Shown here piece after piece: positions 23,158-32,864 of a stretch of DNA of 64,000 nt. The stretch is from Magnimaribacter mokuoloeensis (lineage in GTDB: Bacteria; Pseudomonadota; Gammaproteobacteria; Magnimaribacterales; Magnimaribacteraceae): assembly GCA_041860225.1 (NCBI GenBank), contig CP151794.1:1488001-1552000 (forward strand), in the 5' to 3' direction. The position numbers were made by a program, and so were the translations under genes. Every line of letters starts with the position of its first letter. Position 1 is the stretch's first letter. The notes under the pieces were generated by a model. The model did no database searches, was not told the origin of the DNA, and saw only the letters and a list, made by a program, of their open reading frames with translations.

Positions 23158-24246
23158 ATGATCTCAGAAGGCGACGATTTTCCGATTCACCAGCTACCTA
23201 TTCCAATTGCTGAAGTTGGAACTGAAAGAAATTTTTATGATCGATATTTCTTTAACGGTTACAACGAAGACGGAACCATTTTTTTTGGAGCTGCCTTTTG
23301 TGTTTACCCAAATCTAAATTTAAAAGATGCCAGTTTTATTTTTGTAACAGATGGCATTCAGCACAATTTTAGATACTCAGATGTACTAGATCATGAAAGG
23401 ATGAATACAGAAGTAGGGTCTTTCAGAATTGAAATTATTAAGCCTCTAAGAGAGTTAAGGATTATTATTGATGATAAAGAGAAAGATATATTTGCAGATA
23501 TATCTTTTACTGGCCGCTTTGAGCCAATGGAAGAACCAAGAATGACTCTTAAGAATGGTCCAAGAATCTATATGGATTCTACTAGAATGACTCAGCATGG
23601 TAATTGGGCCGGCAACATAAAATTTAAGAGCAACTCATTAAATTTATCAAAAGAAAATTATCAGGGTACGCGTGACAGATCATGGGGTATAAGACCTGTA
23701 GGTGCTCCAGATAACCAAATCGTCCCTCCTCTGAAATTACCTCAATTTTATTGGTTATGGGCTCCAGCTAATTTTTTTGATCAATCTTCCCATTTTTATT
23801 TCGTTGATGATGAGGCAGGAATAGCAACCAATAGCCATTGTGTTCAGCAAAAAGAAGATTTAAGTGAAAGGTTGTTTGATTTAAAAAAAGAAATTCATTA
23901 CAAAGAAGGTACACGAAGAATTGCTAAAGCAGAATTTTCTGCCCGTAAACAAGACGGCACTGAAGTAGTCTGGAATCTCACTCCAAAATATCATATCTAC
24001 ATGTGTGGACTGGGGTATATGCATCCAGAATGGGGTCACGGCCAGTTTCATGGAGAAAAACAGTCTTTATATGATTTCTATGATCTCAGTGAAGATCCTC
24101 ATGATCCTCCTTTTTTACATATTCAAGCTATTTGTGAATTTGAATTATCGGAGAATCAATCGAAAATTAAGGGTATTGGAGCTTTGGAACAACTTTTGAT
24201 AGGCCCTCATGCTCCAAGTGGCTTTGAAGATTTATTAGATCGCTAG
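23158..24246 (+). CDS. Unknown protein of the P450 operon (lipocalin/CrtC-like fold possible)
   Basis: A 362-residue soluble protein whose ATG follows the P450 stop directly. No signal or membrane segment is seen. It is rich in beta-strand-like aromatic stretches. The motif GTRDRSWGIRPVG (about 174-186) and LPQFYWLWAPANFF recall the two-barrel AttH/CrtC-type lipocalin-like proteins and relatives of unknown function found near P450 and phosphotransferase genes; this assignment is tentative. The strict coupling to P450 and to the kinase gene downstream suggests binding or conversion of the same lipid-like substrate. Confidence 0.7.
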   Translation: MISEGDDFPIHQLPIPIAEVGTERNFYDRYFFNGYNEDGTIFFGAAFCVYPNLNLKDASFIFVTDGIQHNFRYSDVLDHERMNTEVGSFRIEIIKPLRELRIIIDDKEKDIFADISFTGRFEPMEEPRMTLKNGPRIYMDSTRMTQHGNWAGNIKFKSNSLNLSKENYQGTRDRSWGIRPVGAPDNQIVPPLKLPQFYWLWAPANFFDQSSHFYFVDDEAGIATNSHCVQQKEDLSERLFDLKKEIHYKEGTRRIAKAEFSARKQDGTEVVWNLTPKYHIYMCGLGYMHPEWGHGQFHGEKQSLYDFYDLSEDPHDPPFLHIQAICEFELSENQSKIKGIGALEQLLIGPHAPSGFEDLLDR

Positions 24247-24249
24247 CTT

Positions 24250-25254
24250 ATGTCTCAACATCTGTCTTCTGCATTCCTTGCTTACTATTCAGAGTTTCAA
24301 AAAAAAGATTTCTCATTAATTTCTTTTGAAAGAATTTTTGGTGGAGCAAGCAGAGAGACCTATAAGATAATTGTTAACGATAATTCTGATAATGAAGAAA
24401 GATTGGTTCTCAGACTTTCTCAAGATAGCTCTTTGATCGAGACAGAGCAAAAAACTGAATACCTAGCTTATTCTGCATTTCAAGAGTCTAATGTTCCTGT
24501 CCCAATTCTGATAGATATGTCAGAAAAAAATTCTCAGTTAGGTGCCCCATTTATGTTGATGAGAGAATTAAAGGGCGAGGCTGCGAGTCCTTTCACTCCC
24601 AATATATATGCCCCTCATGAAGTAGACCTTGGTAAACAGTTTTGGTCTATCCTCGGTGAGATAGCAAAAAAAGAAATAGATAAGGATATTTTCAGAGATT
24701 TTATTGGAGAGGTAGAGAAACCTTTTTGGAAAAATGAATTAGACAAGTGGGTCAAAATCATTCATGAAGATTCTATAGGAATTGAACCAATTTTGGAGGC
24801 TGGCATAAGACATCTATATAGAAACCCTCCTAAGGAAAGTGAAACTATAAGTATGGTACATGGAGATTATAGGAGTGGTAACTTCCTATATTCTGAAAAC
24901 AAAATCACCGGAATTCTCGATTGGGAAATGGCTCATCTAGGTGATCCTCTCGAAGATTTAGGCTGGGCCCTCTCGCCTATATGGAGCTGGCAAGATAAGG
25001 ATCGTCCCGCTTACTTGTTAAAAAGAGAGGATGCACTAAAAATATGGGAAGAGACTAGTAATATTAGTATAAATAAAGACGATCTAAATTGGTGGGAACT
25101 TTTTGCAGCCGTTAAAGGTATGGCTATATGGATTTCTGCTGGTAATGAATTTAAGTCAGGTACAAATATAGATCCTATTAATCTATTCTCAGCTTGGATA
25201 CCTGGTGATATCCACCTTGAAATAATCTTAGATACCTTAGAAAAAAATATATGA
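24250..25254 (+). CDS. APH-like phosphotransferase (ACAD10/11 kinase-domain type)
   Basis: A 334-residue protein with the aminoglycoside-phosphotransferase fold. The glycine-rich start is ERIFGGASRETYKI, the catalytic loop is VHGDYRSGNFL (Brenner-type HGDxxxxN) and the metal-binding segment is GILDWEMAHLGDPLEDLGWA. This is the subfamily that includes the kinase domain of ACAD10/11, which phosphorylates 4-hydroxyacyl-CoAs, and it is not an antibiotic-resistance type. It sits three bases after the unknown gene, and its stop overlaps the next start (ATGA). A role after P450 hydroxylation, phosphorylating the new hydroxyl for elimination, is inference. Confidence 0.87.
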   Translation: MSQHLSSAFLAYYSEFQKKDFSLISFERIFGGASRETYKIIVNDNSDNEERLVLRLSQDSSLIETEQKTEYLAYSAFQESNVPVPILIDMSEKNSQLGAPFMLMRELKGEAASPFTPNIYAPHEVDLGKQFWSILGEIAKKEIDKDIFRDFIGEVEKPFWKNELDKWVKIIHEDSIGIEPILEAGIRHLYRNPPKESETISMVHGDYRSGNFLYSENKITGILDWEMAHLGDPLEDLGWALSPIWSWQDKDRPAYLLKREDALKIWEETSNISINKDDLNWWELFAAVKGMAIWISAGNEFKSGTNIDPINLFSAWIPGDIHLEIILDTLEKNI

Positions 25255-25688
25255 AACCGGATATCAACATTGCGCTACTAAATGCCGCACAAGAAATTAT
25301 AAATAGATTTAGTCCTTTAATTGAGGATGAATATGAGAAATCTCGCTTAGGTTCATGGGGGGCTTTGATACTTATATCAGCCTTGAAATTTAATGATGCA
25401 AGTTCGTCATTGAAAAAAGAGAATCATGACATTATCGAGTGGTTAAAAGAACACTCGACAATAAGCATGAAAGAGTTTGATAAATTCAAAATTTTAGATG
25501 ATAAGACTATCGATCAGTACGATCAGGATAATCAAATTTTAAGGGAGATGCTTGATAAGCAGTTTGAGGCTATTCAAGAAGAGGGAGACAAGATTTTGCT
25601 CAAAGAAGGTATAGATTTAATGAGATCTATGCACCAAAGACGAAAAGTCAGTGACCTTATAGGAATGTTGCAACAACAGGAAGGTTAA
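25251..25688 (+). CDS. Small helical protein of the kinase operon (DUF6285-like)
   Basis: A 145-residue, all-helical-looking cytoplasmic protein. LNAAQEIINRFSPLIEDEYE and RLGSWGALILISALKFND resemble the small proteins (DUF6285 type) that often accompany APH-like kinases and ACADs in other bacteria; the match is from memory and uncertain. It shares ATGA with the kinase gene, so the two are translationally coupled. It may be a partner or stabilising subunit. Its stop overlaps that of a small minus-strand frame. Confidence 0.75.
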   Translation: MKPDINIALLNAAQEIINRFSPLIEDEYEKSRLGSWGALILISALKFNDASSSLKKENHDIIEWLKEHSTISMKEFDKFKILDDKTIDQYDQDNQILREMLDKQFEAIQEEGDKILLKEGIDLMRSMHQRRKVSDLIGMLQQQEG

Positions 25689-25834
25689 CTAGTCCACTGC
25701 ACAAGTGATATAAAACCATAAGCCCCAAGAAACATGGGAGCCAAATATAGAGTAGGTAGTATTACGCCTGTTACTTTTTTTGCTGTTCTTTCTATTTTTT
25801 TCATTTGTTTATAAGAATATTTAACGGTGCGCAT
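25685..25834 (-). CDS. Possible small membrane protein
   Basis: A 49-residue frame from ATG 25834 (ATG 25804 is also possible; the open frame extends to 25918). It has a basic start (MRTVKYSYKQMKKIERTAKK) and one hydrophobic segment (VILPTLYLAPMFLGAYGFIS). No Shine-Dalgarno is visible. The stop shares TTAA with the convergent gene, as at three other gene ends here, which gives slight support. I do not recognise it. The remaining gap, 25835-26041, holds only the parE -10 box. Confidence 0.35.
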   Translation of the reverse strand: MRTVKYSYKQMKKIERTAKKVTGVILPTLYLAPMFLGAYGFISLVQWTS

Positions 25835-26022
25835 GATATCACTGAAAATAATGTATGTATATAGATATTGTGAATATAATGTGAAATTACTGTTAAATAG
25901 GAATTTTTTTGACTTCAAAATAGGTAATTCTAATATTCCTTAATCACCCTGACCCTTAAATGTATTGAGAAGATAATTTCTATTTTCTGTTGTTTCTAGT
26001 CACTCAGTCCGATACCACAGGG

Positions 26023-26028
26023 TATAAT
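26023..26028 (+). promoter_or_regulatory. Probable -10 box of parE-parC
   Basis: An exact TATAAT would start transcription near 26035, about seven bases before the parE ATG. No good -35 and no Shine-Dalgarno are seen, so the mRNA would be almost leaderless. Confidence 0.4.
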
Positions 26029-26041
26029 ATGCCAAAACTAA

Positions 26042-27928
26042 ATGGCTAGAGAATATACTGCAAAGTCAATTGAAGTCCTCTCAGGACTAGATCCGGTCAA
26101 AAAAAGACCTGGGATGTATACGGAAACATCTCGGCCAAATCACCTCGCACTAGAAGTAATAGACAATAGCATTGATGAAGCATTGGGAGGCTTTGCTACA
26201 AAGATCGAGGTGTCTTTGCAAAAAGATGGATCTCTAAGTGTGGAGGATGATGGACGAGGAATGCCAGTTGATATTCATCCCGATGAAGGTATACCTGCTG
26301 TCGAGCTAATTTTTACAAGGTTACATGCTGGAGCTAAATTTTCTAATGAAGATTACAAATTTTCTGGAGGGCTGCACGGAGTAGGTGTTTCAGTAGTTAA
26401 TGCTTTGTCACAGTATCTTGAAGCAGAGATAAAGCGTGATGGAAAAAAGTACTCGATAGCATTTAAAGATAGTGAAAAAAAATCAGAATTAAAGCAGATA
26501 GATAAGGTAGGTCAAAAAAATACAGGAACAAAAGTAACTTTTTTGGCAGATCCTCAATACTTTGATAATCCAAAAATTTCAGTATCTCAACTTACCGCAG
26601 CTTTAAAAGCAAAAGCTGTTCTTTCTCCGGGTTTAAAGATTTCATTCTTTGATGAAAATACTGGCAAATCTGAAACTTGGTGTTTTGTAGAGGGTTTAGC
26701 TTCGTACTTGGCTGCCTCTAATGTTGGTGGTGAGGTTGTACCTGCAGATCCTTTTGAAGGGGAATATTTATCTGAAGACGGAGGTTTGACCTGGGCTTTA
26801 CAATGGGTACAAGGCATTGCAGACCCTATTTCAGAGAGTTATGTTAATTTAATTCCAACCTCACAAGGAGGAACGCACGTTAATGGAACAAGATCAGGAT
26901 TAACAGAAGCCCTGAAAGAATTTTGCGAATTTAGAAACTTAATACCCAGAGGAGTTAAGTTAACCGCAGATGATATTTGGCTAAATTGTAGCTCTATCAT
27001 ATCTGCAAAAGTAAAAGATCCTCAATTTACAGGTCAGACAAAAGAAAGGTTGTCCTCTAAAGAATTTACTAATATTTCTTCACAAATCATTAAAGATTCT
27101 TTCAGCCTTTGGCTTAATCAACACACGGAAGAAGGTCAAACTATTGCAGAAATCTGTATAGCTAATGCTCAAGCTAGACAAAAAAGTAACAAGAAAGTAG
27201 ATAGAAAAAAAATAATCTCTGGACCTGCCTTGCCAGGCAAATTGACCGACTGTACTACTGATGATCCAGAACAAGGGGAGCTTTTTTTAGTAGAGGGTGA
27301 ATCGGCCGGAGGATCTGCTAAAAGAGCAAGAGATAGAAATTTCCAAGCTATTCTTCCTCTTAAAGGTAAAATCATGAATACCTGGGAAGTGGATGTATCT
27401 GAAGTGCTAGCCTCTCAGGAGGTTAATAATATTGCTATAGCCCTAGGCGTTGAACCAGGGAGTAATAATTTAGATGGACTTAGATATGGCAAAGTTTGCA
27501 TTTTAGCTGATGCTGATTCAGATGGTCTGCATATAGCAACTCTTCTGTGCGCGCTATTCTTGAGGCACTTTAGGCCGCTTGTTGAAGCAGGAAGAGTTTA
27601 TGTTTCCATGCCACCTCTTTACAGGATAGATCAAGGAAAAGATGTTCACTATGCGTTGGATGATCCTGAAAAGGACAAATTAGTTAAAGAGCTACAGAAG
27701 AAAAATAAAAGAACTAAAATCGAAGTCCAAAGATTTAAAGGCTTAGGAGAAATGAATGCTTCTCAACTCAGAGAGACAACAATGTTACCCGGAGCTAGAC
27801 GCTTGGTTCAACTTACAGTGAAAAATGGAGACAAATCTTCCCAGATGGTCGATATGTTGCTGTCGAAGAAGAGATCGCAAGATAGGAAAGAGTGGCTTGA
27901 AGATAAAGGAAATCTAGCAAATGTCTGA
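26042..27928 (+). CDS. parE: DNA topoisomerase IV subunit B
   Basis: A 628-residue type IIA topoisomerase ATPase subunit. The GHKL fold is shown by EVIDNSIDEALGG, DGRGMPVDIHP and GGLHGVGVSVVNALS. The transducer domain has the QTKERLSSKEF loop. The TOPRIM domain has EGESAGGSAKRARDRNFQAI and DADSDGLHIATL, which bind Mg. Its length and the short insert-free TOPRIM region favour ParE over GyrB. It overlaps parC by eight bases. With ParC it decatenates daughter chromosomes. Confidence 0.95.
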   Translation: MAREYTAKSIEVLSGLDPVKKRPGMYTETSRPNHLALEVIDNSIDEALGGFATKIEVSLQKDGSLSVEDDGRGMPVDIHPDEGIPAVELIFTRLHAGAKFSNEDYKFSGGLHGVGVSVVNALSQYLEAEIKRDGKKYSIAFKDSEKKSELKQIDKVGQKNTGTKVTFLADPQYFDNPKISVSQLTAALKAKAVLSPGLKISFFDENTGKSETWCFVEGLASYLAASNVGGEVVPADPFEGEYLSEDGGLTWALQWVQGIADPISESYVNLIPTSQGGTHVNGTRSGLTEALKEFCEFRNLIPRGVKLTADDIWLNCSSIISAKVKDPQFTGQTKERLSSKEFTNISSQIIKDSFSLWLNQHTEEGQTIAEICIANAQARQKSNKKVDRKKIISGPALPGKLTDCTTDDPEQGELFLVEGESAGGSAKRARDRNFQAILPLKGKIMNTWEVDVSEVLASQEVNNIAIALGVEPGSNNLDGLRYGKVCILADADSDGLHIATLLCALFLRHFRPLVEAGRVYVSMPPLYRIDQGKDVHYALDDPEKDKLVKELQKKNKRTKIEVQRFKGLGEMNASQLRETTMLPGARRLVQLTVKNGDKSSQMVDMLLSKKRSQDRKEWLEDKGNLANV

Positions 27929-30167
27929 AAAACTTGAACAACAGTCATTGAGTCAGTTTAGCGAGAAGGCTTATCTTGATTACTCAATGTATGTCATCCT
28001 TGATAGGGCTTTACCACACATAGGTGATGGACTTAAGCCGGTTCAAAGAAGAATTATTTACGCTATGTCTGAGTTAGGCCTAAGTTCTGCAGCTAAGTAC
28101 AAGAAGAGTGCGAGAACAGTAGGAGATGTAATAGGTAAATTTCATCCTCATGGCGATACTGCAGCTTATGAAGCAATGGTCCTTCTCTCTCAATCTTTTT
28201 CAACAAGGTATCCTCTTATTGACGGACAAGGGAATTGGGGCTCTATAGATGACCCAAAATCCTTTGCAGCTATGCGGTACACTGAATGCCGACTCTCCGC
28301 TTATGCCAAAAGTCTTCTTGAGGAGCTTGGTCAAGGCACTGTTGATTGGGCAAGTAATTTTGATGGAACGCTTTTGGAGCCTTCTGTTTTGCCAGCACGG
28401 TTACCTAATTTATTATTGAATGGCGCTACAGGCATAGCTGTAGGAATGGCAACTGATATACCTCCTCATAATTTAAACGAAGTTGTAAACGCATGTATCA
28501 AAATTTTAGATGAACCTAAAGTGACTGTAGAGGAACTATATAAAATTATTCCTGGTCCTGATTTTCCAACAAAGGCTGAAATCATATCCACTGTAGATGA
28601 ACTTAAGGAAATTTATCAATCTGGGAGAGGGTCAGTTAGGATGCGATCTACTTATGCCATAGAGAATGGCGAGATTGTGATTACAGCATTGCCACATCAA
28701 ACATCAAGCTCCAAGATACTTGAACAGATCGCATTACAAATGGATGGAAAGAAGTTACCAATGATAGTTGATCTGAGGGATGAAAGTGATGAAGAAAATC
28801 CAACAAGACTAGTACTGGTACCTAAGTCTAATAGAGTTGATAAAGATGCAGTTATGAATCACTTGTTTGCAACCACAGATCTTCAAAAGAATTACAGGGT
28901 TAATATGAACCTAATCGGCTTAAATGGAAAGCCTCAAACAAGAGATATAAAACTCGTTTTGAAAGAGTGGCTTACCTTTAGGTCACAGACTGTAACAAGA
29001 AGGCTTCAGCATAGATTAGATTGGGTATTAGACAGACTGCACATATTAGATGGTCTGCTAGTTATCTATCTGAATATAGATGAAGTAATTCATATCATCA
29101 GAAACGAAGATGACCCGAAAACTGTCTTACAGAAAAAATTCAAATTAAGTGTAATCCAAGTAGATGCAATTTTAGAGATAAGGCTTAGACAATTAGCAAA
29201 GCTTGAAGAGATTAAAATCAAAGAAGAACAAGGCAATCTTGATTCAGAGAGAAAAGACTTAGAAAAGATTCTAGGCTCTAAGAACAGGCTTAAAACTCTT
29301 ATCAAAAAAGAACTTAAAGCTGATGCTGAAATTTATGGAGATGATAGAAATAGCCCTATAGTAACGAGAGAAGAAGCTTCCGCCTTTGATGAGTCAGAAC
29401 TCATTTCATCTGATCCAGTAACAGTTGTTTTATCTGAAAGAGGATGGATAAGAGCAGCCAAAGGGCATGATATAGACCCAGAGTCATTGAATTACAGAGA
29501 AGGAGATAAGTACTTCTCTTCAACACCCTCAAGAAATAATCAGAATGCAGTATTTTTTGATTCAAAAGGTAAGGCATACACTTTACCTTGTCATTCACTG
29601 CCTTCAGCCAGAGGTCAAGGAGAGCCACTTTCTGGAAGATTAAATGCTGAGTCAGGTGAAACTTTCGCGGGGGTTATTTCCGGAGCAAACGAAGATAAAA
29701 TTATCTTAGCAACCTCATCGGGCTATGGATTCGTAGCGCAACTCGGAGACTTGCAAACTAAGAATAAATCAGGAAAAGCTGCAATTAAGGTCCAAGAAAA
29801 TGCAAAAGTATTAATTCCTAGTCTCATACGGGATGAAATGGATGTTCTGGCTGCAATAACTAATCAGGGTCGTATGTTAGTCTTTCCACACACTGAATTA
29901 CCTCAGCTAGCTAGAGGAAAGGGTAATAAAATAATAGGTATACCAAAAGCCAATTTTGAGTCTGGTGAAGAGTTCTTGCAAGAGTTGGCTGTGGTTGGTG
30001 AAGGAAGAGAATTGAAACTCATTAGCGGTAAACGACATTTCACAATTAAATTTAAGGATCTAGAAAACTTTTCTGGTAACAGGGGTAGAAGAGGGAATTT
30101 CCTTCCAAAAGGCTTTAGGAAAGTTGATAAAGTAGAAGTAGTTTCGCCAGAAGATATTAAATCCTAA
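27921..30167 (+). CDS. parC: DNA topoisomerase IV subunit A
   Basis: A 748-residue DNA-cleaving subunit. Tyr120 in AAMRYTECRL is the active-site tyrosine, at the same number as in E. coli ParC. The winged-helix region holds FHPHGDTAAYEAM; Thr stands at the quinolone-resistance position that is Ser80 in E. coli. The C-terminal beta-pinwheel is shorter and more divergent than in GyrA, and no GyrA box is seen. It is translated from within the end of parE. Confidence 0.95.
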   Translation: MSEKLEQQSLSQFSEKAYLDYSMYVILDRALPHIGDGLKPVQRRIIYAMSELGLSSAAKYKKSARTVGDVIGKFHPHGDTAAYEAMVLLSQSFSTRYPLIDGQGNWGSIDDPKSFAAMRYTECRLSAYAKSLLEELGQGTVDWASNFDGTLLEPSVLPARLPNLLLNGATGIAVGMATDIPPHNLNEVVNACIKILDEPKVTVEELYKIIPGPDFPTKAEIISTVDELKEIYQSGRGSVRMRSTYAIENGEIVITALPHQTSSSKILEQIALQMDGKKLPMIVDLRDESDEENPTRLVLVPKSNRVDKDAVMNHLFATTDLQKNYRVNMNLIGLNGKPQTRDIKLVLKEWLTFRSQTVTRRLQHRLDWVLDRLHILDGLLVIYLNIDEVIHIIRNEDDPKTVLQKKFKLSVIQVDAILEIRLRQLAKLEEIKIKEEQGNLDSERKDLEKILGSKNRLKTLIKKELKADAEIYGDDRNSPIVTREEASAFDESELISSDPVTVVLSERGWIRAAKGHDIDPESLNYREGDKYFSSTPSRNNQNAVFFDSKGKAYTLPCHSLPSARGQGEPLSGRLNAESGETFAGVISGANEDKIILATSSGYGFVAQLGDLQTKNKSGKAAIKVQENAKVLIPSLIRDEMDVLAAITNQGRMLVFPHTELPQLARGKGNKIIGIPKANFESGEEFLQELAVVGEGRELKLISGKRHFTIKFKDLENFSGNRGRRGNFLPKGFRKVDKVEVVSPEDIKS

Positions 30168-30209
30168 TTTTTCTAACTATAAAGTAAATACAAACAAATA
30201 GAGGACTCA

Positions 30210-30671
30210 ATGAAAGAGAAATTTCCATATATAGGCAATGACGTAACTATAACTGAAGAAATGTGTGATCTTAATGGTCATATGAATGTGCTCTATTACG
30301 CACAAATCTTTGAAGACGAATTTCCATTTTACTCATCTCTGGGATTTACCTCTGATTATTTCAAGGAAGGTTATTCCTTTTTTACTTTAGAGATGAACAT
30401 TAGATATCTAAAGGAGATGAAAAAAGGTGAAATTGCCACCCCATGTTTTAGATATTTTGCTGTTAAGCCTAAGTTGATTCACTATGGAGGAGTTATTCTC
30501 AATGAATCAAATGAAGTTTCTGCAATAACCGAAAATGTCCTTGTTCATGTAGATATGAGTACAAGAAGATCTTGTGAGATGAAGGAAGAAACACTAAATC
30601 ATTTAAATGAAATGCTAGAGGAGCATGCAGCAACCGGAGAAATAGGTTTTGATTTAAGATTAAAAATCTAG
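30210..30671 (+). CDS. 4HBT-type hotdog thioesterase
   Basis: A 153-residue hotdog protein. CDLNGHMNVLYYAQIFED (about 24-41) carries the Asp-x-x-x-His-Met-Asn motif of 4-hydroxybenzoyl-CoA-type thioesterases, where Asp is catalytic. It probably acts on a short or polar acyl-CoA; the substrate is not clear. A weak ribosome binding site (AGAGGA) precedes the ATG. It stands alone after parC, and its stop overlaps that of the convergent aldo/keto reductase gene (CTAG). Confidence 0.85.
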   Translation: MKEKFPYIGNDVTITEEMCDLNGHMNVLYYAQIFEDEFPFYSSLGFTSDYFKEGYSFFTLEMNIRYLKEMKKGEIATPCFRYFAVKPKLIHYGGVILNESNEVSAITENVLVHVDMSTRRSCEMKEETLNHLNEMLEEHAATGEIGFDLRLKI

Positions 30672-31636
30672 ATAGACAACAATTCTCTCTGGATGTCTTC
30701 ATCTAGAAGACCCACAACCTCAGAACTTTTTAAATTTTCTTCTAACTGTGTCAACTTAGATGCTCCTAAGATTACAGTCGAAACATTTTTGTTCAACAAG
30801 CACCAAGCTATAGCAAGCTTAGACATACTTACATTTAGCTTCTCAGCAATTGGAGTTATCGCTTTAATTCTCTCCATTCTTTGCTGCCCTCGGTCAGATT
30901 CGACCATACTCTTTTTGAGCCATTCGTATCCAGACAAGGAGGCTCTTGATCCATCAGGTATCCCATCAAGGTATTTTCCGGTAAGAGCACCAGAAGCTAA
31001 GGGCGACCAGATTGTAGTTCCTAAACCATATTTTTCATAAAGGGGTCCATATTCATTCTCGAATCTATCTCTATCTAAAAGATTATATTGAGGTTGCTCC
31101 ATAGAAGGAGGTGTCAGGTGATTTGCAATGGCAAACTCGTAAGCCTCAGTTATTTCTTCCGCAGTCCATTCAGAGGTGCCCCAGTAAAGAACTTTCCCTT
31201 GCATAACCAAATTATGCATTGCCCAAACCGTCTCGCTAATAGGAGTTTCTTGATCAGCTCTGTGACAAAAGTATAAGTCAAGATAATCAACTTGGAGTCT
31301 TTGCAGGGCCTGATGACAGGCCTCTGTAATGTGCTTTTTACTCAGACCCCTTTGAGTGGGTAGAGGATTTTCTTTAGCTCCAAAAAACACTTTAGAAGAT
31401 ACACAATAAGAGTCTCTAGGTTTATCTAAAGCCTTTAACGCTTTTCCCATTACTATTTCTGATTCACCTCTTTCATAGCCTTCTGCATTATCAAAGAAAT
31501 TTATCCCTGCATCTAAACAAGTTCCAAACATTTTCTCTGCGAGGTTTGTATCAACTTGCTTATTGAAGGTTACCCAAGATCCAAAGGATAATTCTGAAAC
31601 TTTCAAGCCTGATTTACCTAAATTTCTATATTCCAT
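30668..31636 (-). CDS. Aldo/keto reductase (Kv-beta/YghZ-like)
   Basis: A 322-residue NADPH-dependent TIM-barrel oxidoreductase. The catalytic tetrad is readable: Asp in FFDNAEGYERGESE, Tyr in the same segment, Lys in SSKVFFG and His in YFCHRADQE. YWGTSEWTAEEI and WSPLASGALTGKYLDG are typical of the potassium-channel beta-subunit-like group, which reduces aldehydes and methylglyoxal. It lies four bases downstream of argD on the same strand, but no functional link is evident. Confidence 0.92.
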   Translation of the reverse strand: MEYRNLGKSGLKVSELSFGSWVTFNKQVDTNLAEKMFGTCLDAGINFFDNAEGYERGESEIVMGKALKALDKPRDSYCVSSKVFFGAKENPLPTQRGLSKKHITEACHQALQRLQVDYLDLYFCHRADQETPISETVWAMHNLVMQGKVLYWGTSEWTAEEITEAYEFAIANHLTPPSMEQPQYNLLDRDRFENEYGPLYEKYGLGTTIWSPLASGALTGKYLDGIPDGSRASLSGYEWLKKSMVESDRGQQRMERIKAITPIAEKLNVSMSKLAIAWCLLNKNVSTVILGASKLTQLEENLKSSEVVGLLDEDIQRELLSI

Positions 31637-31640
31637 ATCT

Positions 31641-32834
31641 TTACAATAGTACCTCTTTTAAGAGATTTATGCCTTGTTCTATTTCCTCATTAGTTATATT
31701 CAGAGCCGGAGCCAATCTTAGACAGCTTGAACCCGCTGAAACCATTATTAGACCAGCATCGTAAGCTTGATCTAATACTTCGTTTGCAGTTTTATCAATT
31801 AAATCGCAACCTATCCAAAGTCCCGCTGACCTAACTTCAGAAAAAATTCCTTTTGTTTTGAACTCAGATAGCAAATCAAGGAATAATTGTTCTTTTTCTA
31901 AAACATCGTTAAGAAAATCTTTCTCACTTACAATGCTCACCACTTCATTAGCTACCGCGCATGACATTGGATTACCTCCAAAAGTTGATCCATGAGTTCC
32001 GGGTTGCATACATTCACCGATAACTTTAGTTGTGAGGGTTGCTCCGATAGGTATACCTCCACCCAATCCCTTAGCTGAGGTTACAATATCTGGTTTAATG
32101 TCATATTGCATATAGCCATACAGGCTCCCCATCCTTCCAATTCCGCTTTGTACTTCATCAATAATCAACAAAGCACCTTGTTTTGTACATTCTTCTCTTA
32201 ATTCTTTTAAGAATTCTTTGCTGGCGGTATATACACCAGCTTCCCCTTGCACAGGTTCAACAATAACTGCGGCAGTTTTTTTAGTAATCAGACTTCCTAA
32301 ATTAGAGACATTATTAAATTCTCCATGCTTTATTCCAGGCATTAGTGGTTCAAAACCGCTTCTATGCATCTCAGAACTTCCAAGAGAAATATTTAGCAAT
32401 GAGCGACCATGAAAAGAATTTTGAAAAGAAACTATTTCATTCCTTTGATTATTTTTCGAAGAGTGAAATTTCCTTGCTATTTTTATAGCGGCTTCATTTG
32501 CTTCTGTTCCAGAATTGCTTAAGAAAACATTTTCTGCAAATGTTAGATCAGTTAGTTTCTTAGCTAAATTAATAGCTGGCTCATTACTCAGGTAATTACT
32601 AAGATGCCAGAATTTCTTGGATTGTTCAGAAAGCGCTTTTATCAAATCTGGATGAGAGTGACCCAATGAATTTACTGCTATTCCTCCGCCAAAATCTATG
32701 TATTCTTTGTTATCTTGATCCCAAATCCTTGACCCTCTTGCTTCCTTGGGTATGAAGTTTGCAGGGGAATAATTAGGAAGCATTACATTGTCGTAAATTC
32801 CTCTTAGTTCATTATTCTTACTATTTTTTTTCAT
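31641..32834 (-). CDS. argD: Acetylornithine/succinyldiaminopimelate aminotransferase
   Basis: A 397-residue class-III PLP aminotransferase. Lys255 in VTSAKGLGGGIPIG holds PLP; SNSGTEANEAAIKIARKFH and IIDEVQSGIGRMG are the cofactor-binding segments; HGSTFGGNPMSCAVA follows. Length and motifs match ArgD, which works in arginine and probably also lysine synthesis. Other ornithine-type aminotransferases are hard to exclude without a tree. It has a strong promoter shared back-to-back with the DUF2244 gene. Confidence 0.88.
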   Translation of the reverse strand: MKKNSKNNELRGIYDNVMLPNYSPANFIPKEARGSRIWDQDNKEYIDFGGGIAVNSLGHSHPDLIKALSEQSKKFWHLSNYLSNEPAINLAKKLTDLTFAENVFLSNSGTEANEAAIKIARKFHSSKNNQRNEIVSFQNSFHGRSLLNISLGSSEMHRSGFEPLMPGIKHGEFNNVSNLGSLITKKTAAVIVEPVQGEAGVYTASKEFLKELREECTKQGALLIIDEVQSGIGRMGSLYGYMQYDIKPDIVTSAKGLGGGIPIGATLTTKVIGECMQPGTHGSTFGGNPMSCAVANEVVSIVSEKDFLNDVLEKEQLFLDLLSEFKTKGIFSEVRSAGLWIGCDLIDKTANEVLDQAYDAGLIMVSAGSSCLRLAPALNITNEEIEQGINLLKEVLL

Positions 32835-32864
32835 TCTTAGAAGTTTATTTGGCGAGACAATAGT

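Noticed and set aside
24250..25254. APH-like protein as an antibiotic-resistance enzyme
   Set aside because: Motifs and context match the acyl-CoA-linked kinase group; no resistance or mobile genes are nearby.
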